From positions 35,417 through 99,416 of the forward strand of contig JASANC010000728.1 of assembly GCA_030248135.1 (NCBI GenBank): 64,000 bases of DNA, written 5' to 3'. The position numbers and the translations under genes were made by a program. Position 1 is the stretch's first letter, and the number at the start of each line of letters is the position of its first letter. Shown piece after piece: positions 32,701 to 42,664 of the stretch. The notes beneath the pieces are model-generated. The model was not told where the DNA came from and searched no databases. It saw only the letters and a list, made by a program, of their open reading frames with translations. Source of the DNA: Theristus sp. LFF4_11. Lineage: Eukaryota > Nematoda > Chromadorea > Monhysterida > Xyalidae.

Positions 32701-35522
32701 TCTTTCCCGCGGCGGACCTTTCCCGCGAGGACCTTTCCCGCACCGTGCTTCTGTCAGCGTTTTATAGGTCGTTTGTTAAATCATTCGTTTTCCAGCGTAT
32801 TTATTTATTGAAAATCCAAAAATAAATAAACTTGAGCAAAGTTTATTCATTTTTTTCGAAAATTAAAAAAAGGTAACTTCCTCAGCCCTTTCTCCATTGA
32901 ACACGTCAACACGACAAACTGCAAATCAACGGCAATCAGGTGGTTCCGTGTCGTTGTGGAGCTGAAGACGCTGTGATTGAATGCTTCAAAACGAACGATT
33001 TAACAAACCAGCCATAAAAAGCAAACAGAAACACGGCGCCGGACTGCGGTAAAGGTCCGCCGCGGGAAAGATTTGCGCGGGAAAGGTTCTCCGCGGGAAA
33101 GGTCCGCGCGGGAAAAGTCCGCACGGGAAAGGTCCGCGAACCGCCGCAGACAGGTTGCGACGTCCAATCGAATTTCTGTCCCATTTCTTTTTCGTTGAAT
33201 CTTTTGTTCGAAAAGGTTGTGTTGAAAATTTCACCTATCATCAAACCAAACCCAAACGAATAGTTCAAAGTGCGCAGCTTGTCGCACTGGTATGTTGACA
33301 AGCCACTGTCGAGTCGGTCGACGGTTCATGAAACGTCTCAATCCGAGGTTAAATGTACTCAAGACGAAATAAGATTAGAAGAACGAGAAAAAACCGACCG
33401 AACAAGATGCGAAACACTCACAGTGCTGACAAACTCAAAACGAACGCAGTAGCCATCCTTGACGACGAGTTTCACCGGAAGTCGGCCGCCGACCGGGTGA
33501 TCCTCCTGCAACAATCAGAAAACTCAACTTTTAAGCAAAGGTGAAACTGAATTTCCAGCTCGTTGATGAAAGAATCATCTGATAATGCCAAGTTCACCAC
33601 AGCTGCGTTAGTCCGGAGTGGGGTTCGAAATTTTGTTTTAAACTTTTTCAAAATTCTTTTTATCGACCATCGAATGCACCTATTTTTGTCGACCATCGAA
33701 TTTTCCTCCGGTATTTTGAAATTTTTTCATTTAATTTTAAAAAACTTTCAGTTTTTTTAATTAAAAAATCGGGATTTTAACTTTTTTTGAACAGCCCGGA
33801 GAGGCTGGGACTTGGGGTTTGGGGAGGATGTAATTAACTGGAGCAAATTTTTTGGGTAAGTGGCTGAGGAAATTTGGGGGTGCGGCGGCAGCCCTCTTCC
33901 TGACACAACTATGATGCTCAATGCTAACGTACGAGTGCTTTGTGACATTGGTTGTGATTTAAATTTAACAAACGGCAAATTAAAATCTTTTCATTGCAAA
34001 CTTGAAGGAAAGAACAAGCATTGGTTTTAGTCAGCCAACCAAGATGGTGTTGTGCTGCGACTGCACTTGCAACGCCTTTCGCTCCGTCTGCAGGTACAAC
34101 GTCACGTGCTCGTTGATCGTCTGCAAGCGAATGTGAATTGAAATGTAGTGTCATCACCTCTCGCCCCCAACCCCCAATCAACCCAAACCTGTAGCGCTGG
34201 CCGGTGGGTCGGCCAAAAATCAATATCTCGATTCTCGATACGAGATCAGTACCGTGGGCGAGGGGGGGTGGGGGGGGTACACCCCCCCAGAGCACCAGAG
34301 ACCGTCGGGTGGGGGGTGGGGGGTGGGGGGCACCGTGCCACCCCCCCCTAAAACCGGGCACCCCCCCCCCCATCGGACCCCCCTCGAAAATTTGGCCGAC
34401 ACACCCCCCCACACCCCCCATGAAATTTTGTCTGGCGGAGACCCCCCCCCCCAAAATTTTCCGTACACCCTAAAAATTTTTTCGAAAATCATGATTTTTT
34501 GTCTATAAAGTCCATAATATAAGCTGAATATATGATATGATAACTTGACCATCTTCATTGTAATTTCAACGATTTTGCAGCAAAATTTAGCGTTTTTCCT
34601 TCAAAATTTAAGCGAAAAATTATCATGGGGGGGTGGGGGGTGAACCCCCCCACAGAAAATTTTGAAAAAATGCACCCCCCCCCATGGGGGGGTCCCACGT
34701 TACCATAGGTTGAACCCCCCCCCTCACTTTTTGGTCGGCACCCCCCCACGGCACCATACCCCCAGTAGCGAAAGCGGGACCTCGGGTGAGGGGGGGGGGT
34801 GTTTGCCTAATTTTAGAGGGGGGGGTCAGGTGACTTCTCGGTGAGGGGGGGGGTGCACGGGCAGCAAATTTTCCTGAGGGGGGGGGTGCACTGGCAGAAA
34901 AATTTCGTGAGGGGGGGTGCACGGGATCGCACGGGTAATACCAAATTTTTGCCTTCGAAAAACACAGAAATTCTTGTAAAATACAGAATATTTTCTGCAA
35001 ACAAGCTGCTTGTTTGGTCAGAACCAACAAAATCTATGCAGGGACAGACACAAACGTCAAGAAAAATGCAAAAATTACGGTATTTTTGGAAAAAATTGAG
35101 ATGAGATTGACCACCGTGAGGGGGGGGTGCGATCCCGTGTTTTCTCGCGGAGGGGGGTGGGGGGGAGTCTAGTACCCGTGTCGAGGTAAAGGGGGGGGAG
35201 GGGGGGTACACGGGTATCTGCCCGTGCACGGGCAGGATTTTCGGCTGAGGGGGGGGGGGGTGGGCCCCCCCCCCCCCCCCCCCCCGCACTTTCGCTACTG
35301 CATACCCCCCCCTTCGAAAATTGTTTTGGGCCCACGGTACTGTACGAGATGCGGATGCGACTACCTTCGTCTATCCCCACTTTTTGGTGGTGATGAGGGA
35401 GAAGGAGGAGGATCAAATAGAAATTAAACAAAACACAAACAACTCTTACTCACCGTCGTTTTCTTGCTTCGAATATCGATCTTCGAATAACGCGTCAAAT
35501 TCCACATTTGCCAGTTGCTCAT
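29785..35522 (-). CDS. REC114-like meiotic DSB-formation protein, 11 exons (tentative)
   Basis: Exons: 35522-35454, 34120-34040, 33505-33422, 32622-32416, 32101-31853, 31586-31443, 31292-31050, 30844-30686, 30568-30494, 30248-30072 and 29970-29785. All ten introns are phase 0 and the frame closes at 557 residues. Residues 1-147 resemble the N-terminal PH-like domain of REC114, which with MEI4/IHO1 promotes SPO11 breaks. Visible are WNLTRYSKI at the N-terminus, the strand block HVTLYLQTERKALQVQSQ, KLVVKDGYCVRFEFV, then VFRVRFACDENQSAHALCTQ leading into a helix; compare the FRVQF strand plus helix of vertebrate REC114. Residues ~148-230 are disordered with an SQ cluster (SSQQSMFSQSLSQQS), as in REC114/DSB-1 ATM/ATR targets. 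The tail (230-557) is low-complexity and unlike known members. Length exceeds vertebrate REC114 (~266). The exon structure is strong; the family call is inference. Confidence 0.55.
32660..33145. mobile_element. Foldback element FB1, arms of 15-bp tandem repeats
   Basis: The left arm (32660-32745) repeats TTTCCCGCGGCGGACC-like units. The right arm (33030-33145) repeats GCGGGAAAGGTCCGC (15 bp) in the opposite orientation. Both continue inward as an inverted repeat (TTTGTTAAATCATTCGTTTT versus AACGATTTAACAAACCAG). It lies in the REC114-like intron between exons 3 and 4. The open frames with PARTFLVR-type repeats are products of the tandem units. Confidence 0.8.
34247..35342. mobile_element. Outer hAT-like MITE, TSD TACGAGAT
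   Basis: The termini CAGTACCGTGGGC and GCCCACGGTACTG are perfect inverted repeats. Exact 8-bp direct repeats TACGAGAT border them at 34239-34246 and 35343-35350. Subterminal regions are G/C homopolymer-rich. A second hAT MITE is inserted at 34763-35300. It lies in intron 1 of the REC114-like gene. Proline- and glycine-rich open frames over it are artefacts of the C/G runs. Confidence 0.9.
34763..35300. mobile_element. Inner hAT MITE (CAGTAGCGAAAGCGGG), TSD CATACCCC
   Basis: The termini CAGTAGCGAAAGCGGG and CCCGCACTTTCGCTACTG are inverted. 8-bp duplications CATACCCC lie at 34755-34762 and 35301-35308. The 538-bp body has G-runs and a unique centre (CGCACGGGTAATACCAAATT, ACAAGCTGCTTGTTTGGTCA). 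A near-identical copy with its own duplication is at 58736-59268. Confidence 0.93.
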
Positions 35523-36395
35523 TTTGTGTTTTTTAATAACGCCGTTCCGTTCCGTTTTACTTTACGTCCGGGCTTTGTTATCGTTAAAATGAACGTCTAA
35601 AAATTGCAAAAGCACAAAAAAGAAATCAAACAAATCAAATCTTTATCTAATCTTTTTAACGTTTGTTGCAGAGAGTTTTTTGGGTTTTTTTCTAACAGTT
35701 TTTGCCAATTTTAACGTTCAGAATAAATAGCATTATTTAGTTCTAAAAGTGCAATATTCAAACTCAGCGCGTCAGCGCGGCTCGAATGCACTTATTTTTG
35801 TCGACCGACCATCAGATTTGTTTGAACCCTAGGGCTGGATGCCTTTGGCTAAGGTTAGGGTCAGGTTAGAACTATGTTCAGCTTAAAATTGGGTTTTGGG
35901 ATTACGTTTTTGTTTTGGTTAGTTTAGCAACGCCGCCAACATCAGTAGTTTTTGTACGACAGGCAACCCAACCCACTTTTTTCGACCCTATAAATGCTGC
36001 TAATGCTAATGCGGTCACCCACCGAAAAAAGTCGGGGAAATGGCGTTCCAATTTACAATTTTTTAGACATTGGAGCGGCACTTCCAGTTTTGCATTGTTG
36101 ATTTTTTTTGTATTTTATCTTTAACCAGCAAATTTTCTCACATGCAATTTTTTCTACAAAACCAACAAAATTCGGGTGCACGGTTTCTTTTTTTATACTT
36201 TTATGATCATGAATTGGTTGGCTTAAATAACACTCCCAAAAAGAATCATGCATATGATGAGCGCAATGAGTAACGTAATGAGTTTTGGTGTTCGAATCGG
36301 TTGGTATAGTGAGTGAGCGTGGTTAGAGGTCACATGGGGTAATCACTACCATCAGACAGATATAACCAACAGAAATGTCATATCTGCCTTCTCAT
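35523..36395. other. Intergenic stretch between REC114-like gene and 7TM receptor
   Basis: Presumably the promoter region of the REC114-like gene and the 3' flank of the lectin/EGF receptor. It contains a short GTTAGGGTCAGGTTAGAAC stretch and a phrase (TCAGCGCGTCAGCGCGG) that recurs near 49915. No exon was seen. Confidence 0.4.
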
Positions 36396-39300
36396 TCACG
36401 GTTTGACCCTGTTTGCGAGATTACAACAGCAGCAGAACACGTTGCGCACAATGGTGCGCGCGCGTTTGTTGCCAGCCGAATGGAACACGATCATGGCTGC
36501 GCCGAGCGCCATGTTCGACGGGCTACAGAACGAGTACAGGTAGACGGACTTCAGGTGCACGGCGTTCACGCCGATCAGCCAGGCGGCGAGCGACATCAGC
36601 GGCAGCAGAATGCCGCCCTTGCTGTTGGCCAACGCCGAAACGCGCTCAGCCTCGTTGCGCTGCTGCCACTCCGGGTACTCGACCATGCCGGTCGCCTCGC
36701 TCACGATCACGCACAGCATCGCGGCTGCCGCGAACGGCAGCACCTCGAACAGCGCGTTCCGCGTGCTGAAGTTCAGCCAGCACGTGTTGTCGCTGATGTA
36801 GTCGGATCGCCAGAGGAGCGCCGGCGCGATCAGCAACGCTAGCGGCGTGCACAGACTGATCGACAACAGTTGCCACCGGTGGAACAGCGGACGCTCGGAC
36901 AGCACGAACGTGTACAGCGTGTAATTGTGCAGTGACTCGATTGCGAATGCCAGGAAGTGCACGCCGTAGAGGTAGTGCAGCGCGATCGCAACCCATTCAC
37001 ACGTCGCGTCCGACATTTTCGGCGGGCTGAACTCCGGATTGTTCACCGGATCGCAGAATGCGTCCAAGCTGCCGATGAACGGTGAGCGCGCGACCAGAAT
37101 GATGCTGTGCGCCAGCAGGATCGTCAGCTCCTGGAATGGTCGCAATGAATGCGGCGACGTCCGATCACTCCAAGCTAGAGGTAGTTGTTGTCGCTTGAAC
37201 AACGTGTCGTTGGTTGCATGCGCTGGGTATCGCAGGAACTATTCAAGTCGTATGACATCATCTACGATCAAATCGACACAGTTGATCTACCTGCAAGATG
37301 TGGTAGACCCTGGCGACGCTGACGTCCAGCAGCAGTGCGAACACGGCCAGCAGCACGCCCATCATCACCATCAGCGACGTGCTGCTCAGGTTCTGCGCCG
37401 ACAGGCCGGCGATGGCCGCGTTACGCTCGCCGGGCGTTTGCGCGTAGCAAGTCGTCAGTGGAGTCTCGCAGTGGGTGCCGTTGTACGCTGCAGCAGACAC
37501 AAAAGTGGAAGTATTTAGAGTTTTGAAATTGGAAAACGTTTTTTCTGGGATCTGGAAGGGTTGTTTTTTTAGTTCACGATACGTTTTTTTTTGACGGACC
37601 AACTAAACACTCGCAGACGTATCCGTTAATGCCGTCCTTGCAAGCGCCGTCGTGCTGACAGGGCGACGACTTGCATTCGTCAATGTTCACCTCGCAGTGA
37701 GTTCCTGGAAAGTTGAAAGGATTTTAAAAAAACGTTATGTGCGCTGACTTTTGATCGACAAAGAAAATGCGCGTTCCGCTAAAAATACGCATCATCACTG
37801 TTGAGGGCTCGTGGTTACCACATACATGGAAGATGAGAGAGAGCTGCAAAAACCGCCCGCTTTACCAGTCCACCCTGGCGGGCAACTGCACCAGTAGCCG
37901 GCGTGCACGTCAGTACAGGTTGCCTGGTGTTGGCATGGCGTCGAGACACACTCGTCAACTGCCGTCTCGCAGTGTGTCGCTGTCCAGCCAACCGCACAGA
38001 CGCAGTAGTAACCGTTGACCTGAAAGGCAAACAATGGCGAATGACACGACTCTGACTCTCTGGCATTCAGAAAGCTCGGTTGCCAGTGGCTACAAAGTTG
38101 CTAAGGTATGAGTCGTACGCCCAATCAAAGTTTCCAATGACAAAAAAGTCCATCACCCACCTGGTCCGCACAAGATCCACCATTTTGGCATGGCATCGAC
38201 ACGCACTCGTCGATGTTCACTTCGCAGTGCGTGCCTATACACAAAACACAAGCCGTGCGTCCAGACAGAACCGTATCACCACGAGCACAGACTACAACCA
38301 GCAACAACTATCAAATACTGACTCGTATAGCCGGGCGCACAGTCGCACGCGTACTGATTCAACGCGTCGACGCAGGTGCTCGCGTGTTGGCACGGCGTTG
38401 ACGAGCATTCATCGATGTCAATGTCGCAGTGCACTTCTGAAAGCACACGTATTTTGCATTTTTTGCAAACGCGATCAACTTGGCCGACAGTCTCCCATTG
38501 AGAAAATAATTGAATTCACCGTGGTTTTTTTAATAACAAGTCCAATTACGCAGAATAAAGAAACGTTTTGTTATTTTATGACTTTTCAACAATGTCCAAT
38601 CTCTCACTGAAAAAATACTGCGCAAGCGACAAAACGTTCATCATTTTTTCAGTGCTGGCTGCTCTTGCAAGTGTACCCCTCTCGTACCTGTCCATCCAGG
38701 TGTGCAAGTGCAGTAGTATCCATTATGCTGATCAGTACAGAGTGCCCCATTCTGGCATGGGTTTGATACGCATTCGTCAACCGGAACCGAACACACCGTG
38801 TCTGAAACAAAGTGCACATGCTCAATTTTATTGTCGACAAGACAATTTATGATCACTGCGAGCCAGTGCTTATGCAAGATCAGCGTTTTGGGTCGTTTCC
38901 GGGTTTACAAAGAGACGATTTTGGGACAAACCGGTCCATCCGGACGGGCACACGCAGCTGAACATGTCCACCCCGTCGACACACTCGCCTCCATTGTGAC
39001 ACGGTGTCGACTGGCATTCGTTCACGTTCACATCGCACGTTGTCGCCGTCCAACCGGCGTTGCATGTGCACGACCACGCGTTCACCTGAGGCGGTCGAGT
39101 TGTACAATTTATCAGATTTATTTTCTGTCTCAAACTGTGGTGAGATCATCAACCGAACGCTCAATTTGTGCAGTGAAAGAACATCTTTTATGAAACTGAT
39201 TGGTCTCATCCAAACGTTTTGCGACCAATCAGCGAGTTCACTTCAACTGTCGTTCTGAGCACAAAACTATTGTTTACAAGCATCATCAGCTCACCCAAAG

Positions 39301-40983
39301 CGCTTGATCACACCCAAACCAAAAACGCAACATACCAGATCAACGCACACTCCATTTGGTCCACACGGCGCAGAGGCACAATCATCAATGTTGACACTGC
39401 ATGTGCTGCCCGTCCACCCAACGGCGCATTGACACTCCCACACGTTGCCGTAACAGTTGCTGCCAGTGCAGGTGCCTAGGGGTGCACATATGTAGATTTA
39501 TGGCGGTGCACTTTTGTGACTCACACTCCATCCATCCATCCATCTATTTTATTTCGCGAAAAGCAGGAAACTCCGATAAAACTGTATGAACAGCATGAAA
39601 TTCGGAGACCCAAAAAACAATATATTCAAAAAAGTAATAAAAAAAGAAGAAGAAAAACACAAAAAAAAAACAAACAAAACAAAAAACAACAAAAAAAAAC
39701 AAACAAAAAACACTCAAATTACAGCGACAAACATTGGCTGCCAACCATTCCGAAGTCCTCCAACTCGCTAAATAATTATCGTTGAGCTAAAACTGGTCGG
39801 CTGTTGGTAAATAAAAAGCAGTTTTTTACCTCCGTTCAAACAGTACGCGCCAAGACAACTGAGATAGTTTCGTTCACAGAACGGAATCAACGCATTACTG
39901 CAGAGTCGATCGTTCCAGCCGCCACTTTGTCTCACCCACTCGACACAGTCCTCGTTACCGCCGCTGTTGTTCGGTTCCCCTGAAATACGTCTGCTGATTT
40001 ATGGTGACTGAGATAAGGGGACTTTTGCTTTTGCTGATGGCAGCGGTCTCCATCCAACTCAAACGTTGTCCAGTTGTCCACCGTGGTGTCAAACCTGGCA
40101 AGAATCCGTTGTAGCTCATCGCGGTGCCATTCACGTCGATGAAAGTGCCTTCTGACGCGATGTCACTGTAGCCGATCCAAACGTTGTTCGGCTGCTGTGC
40201 CGACGCGTCCAGCCAGTCTGTCCAAAAAATTGGTTGGTTTTGCCCACTCAACTTCAAAGAAACACCCCATTCCGTTTTCACTGAATAATGATAGCGCAGT
40301 TATGACAAAACAAAATGGTGCGATTGCCGATTAGAGGTCACACAAATATGTGACACGCAGTTAATCAAAGCGGTCATTGAGAAAAGCCATAGTCATGACT
40401 TTTGTGCCAAAGAACAAAAGTGAAAGAGGCTCAGAAGCGTAGTTTTCCAGCACTGCAGCACTTTGCGCAGACGTCTTCTCGGCGGCACTGTCGACCACGA
40501 CCAGCCATCCCCCCTTGCTAACGCAGTAGTCACGGGCACCACTCCAAGAGCGAGTGCTCATGTCATACAGATAACACCAGGTGCCCCAACCGACCCACCA
40601 GCGGCCGTGGTCTGCAAACGACAGTCGCGCATTAAATCGATGAGTGTTTGAAAAAAATAAACGGTAGTAGTTTGTTTGGTGGTGATCGATTCTAATTTCC
40701 ATCTTCAGTATTAGAGCCTTACGGCTGTCACTATCGATTTCTGGCAAATTTTTTTGAAGGTTGATACAACACCAAGTCGTTGCAAACATCGATAATTAAA
40801 AACTAGCCGCCTGAAGAAAGCTAACAAATCAGAATGTCAAGATGTCCGGATCCGGCCGTCTGAATGTCCGGAAGACCGGAAGACCGGATATACTTTGCAC
40901 TTACGCGAGTCAGTCATTTGAATTAACGCCAGAAACACCAAAAACAACAGACGTCGATTAGGTTTCTTCAAATTTTGCGTCAT
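36396..40983 (-). CDS. C-type lectin / EGF-repeat / adhesion-type 7TM receptor
   Basis: Exons (coding order): 40983-40905 with a signal peptide ([12 protein letters not shown]); about 40611-40450 and 40217-40095 for the lectin core ([28 protein letters not shown]); 39979-39830 with [14 protein letters not shown], the mannose-type Ca2+ site; 39475-39336; 39085-38932; 38801-38688; 38436-38323; 38234-38161; 38019-37866 and 37704 to about 37615 for EGF units, several of the Ca2+-binding DEC type ([15 protein letters not shown]); 37487-37291 with TM1; 37130-36396 with TM2-TM7. The 7TM part has adhesion/secretin-class marks: C-x-WVAI-LHY in TM3, [11 protein letters not shown] after it, and the ECL2 pair CWL. 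I see no GAIN domain or GPS cleavage motif between the last EGF ([10 protein letters not shown]) and TM1. The exon 2-3 and EGF7-TM1 junctions are uncertain. Confidence 0.85.
39630..39725. repeat. A-rich low-complexity tract
   Basis: A simple A/C/G-poor tract (AAAAACAAACAAAACAAAAA type) fills part of the intron between lectin exon 4 and the first EGF exon of the receptor. The lysine/asparagine-rich open frames across it are not coding. Confidence 0.7.
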
Positions 40984-42664
40984 TTTTTAAAGTTTTTTAT
41001 TTCCCATACTTAGCGTGATTTGAAAAAATCCTTTTTGGATTTTGCAACTGAAGATATAGCTGAAAAAATCGTTTTTTGCTGGTCATGCGTTTGTAACATT
41101 CCATGCGCACTCGTGGAGGAGCGCTATTATTTTTTACACTACGGTATTTTGTTGTAGGTAGGTATTTCCAAAACAGAAACCCTAATCACCTGGCAAGCCA
41201 GTGAAGCGCAACTGAATCCATTTTTCGCATTTTTTCTGAACCTTTTGTTAAAAAACTCGAGAAACAGAACACCAAGGTAGTATTGATTGTTTGTTTGCGT
41301 CACATGACTGGAAATCTGACACGCGGTGACATGACCATACGGCCATCGTTTTCAGCGTGGTTGAATTCGAAAACCTGTGAAATATCTTTTGAAATCCAAA
41401 CGTTGGCGAATTTTGCTTATTTTCGTAAACGGTCCCACTTCTACTTATCCCCAAACAGCCGTTTGAGCCGGAATCAGCCAACGGCAACCGTTCGTCTACA
41501 GCGCCCCCGCCGCGATAACCCGAAACCTTCCATTTGCCCATTGAAAATGACGGCGAAAACCGTTCCGGCATGAGCGGTAACACTCAGATTGTGGGCGCAT
41601 TCCCATCGTGAACGTTATCGCATTCAACTATGACCTATTTTTTTAAACGTGTCCCACTGAAATGACGTCATGTGCCGCCAAACATGCGCTTGCCGTTCAC
41701 AGCAAACCAGACTTTCCGTTTAGCCGATTTCTTCCCGTAAACAAATGGTGAATGTCGAATCAGTCACAGCAAACTGACATTTTAGTGCCTGCACTTTGAC
41801 AAACGGGCGTTTTTAAAGCAAATGACGTCATTTTAGTCGGGACACGTTTGAATAAATCCACAATAGTGCAACAGCAACGTTGCATACTCAAACGTTGAAT
41901 GCAATCAATATTAAAGCACCGCGGCAGCCAGTTTCACACGGAGCACGGTTTTACAAAAAACAAGCTGCTCACCACGTCTACACGCATGGCGGTCCGGTCA
42001 GCTTGAAAGAAAAAGCCGCGCTTTGCGTCTTGCTGTTCGGGAGGGGGAACACTCGCAAACGGACAGCCAGCGCTCCTCCCCCGCCTGGGCATGCGCACAA
42101 GGCACATACATGACACGCAAAATGTGTGATTGCGGGAAATGTTCACACCACCCAGACACTGCGACTACAGACACCCGGACTTACACAGACCGCAAGTCCG
42201 GGATCTTGTGCGTTCGATAAAAAATGTTCGGTGGGGGAAGAGATTGACCGCTACTCAACTTTTTAGCACAGGTGCTTTCGGGACACGCTTGCAACATTTC
42301 TTCCAGATTAGCTGGACCTGGACCGTTAATATCGCACCACCAGTCACCACCGAGTTTCCGGTTTTGCATTGCCACGCCATTCGAAACCAATCCGTCTTGG
42401 TGTTGTCGTACGTCCGCAATTCATTTCAAATGAAACATTCATTAGCTGTGCAATGTTGGTGTAATCAATTCATACGACATAACAGCATTTGAAGAAGGTA
42501 CAGTGAAACGTATGTATAACAACAATATTGACAGATACAAATCACACAAAACGCATATGTGGAAACACCAGGCGAAATTTTATAGATAATATACGTCTTG
42601 TGCGCTGTTGGCTACCAGTCGCGCACAATTGTGAGTTCGACTGCCACCAAAATAACAATCAAAA
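40984..42664. other. Intergenic stretch holding one MITE
   Basis: This lies between the receptor start and the PRPF6 stop, both minus strand. It includes the CRE MITE at 41646-41855 and a short TCCGGAAGACCGGAAGACCG tandem just upstream of the receptor ATG (within exon/intron 1, near 40870). No other gene was seen. Confidence 0.5.
41646..41855 (+). mobile_element. CRE-containing MITE, copy 3 (best preserved)
   Basis: The ends AAACGTGTCCCACTGAAATG and GTCGGGACACGTTT each have TGACGTCA immediately inside. The interior matches 15438-15650 at most positions (GTTCACAGCAAACCAGACTT, AATGTCGAATCAGTCACA). The outer flanks CTATTTTTTT and GAATAAATCCAC are shared with other copies and may belong to the termini. 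Confidence 0.82.

Noticed and set aside
33924..35431. Proline/glycine-rich open frames on both strands that look collagen- or extensin-like
   Set aside because: They are translations of the C and G homopolymer arms of the nested hAT MITEs, with opposite frames equally open.
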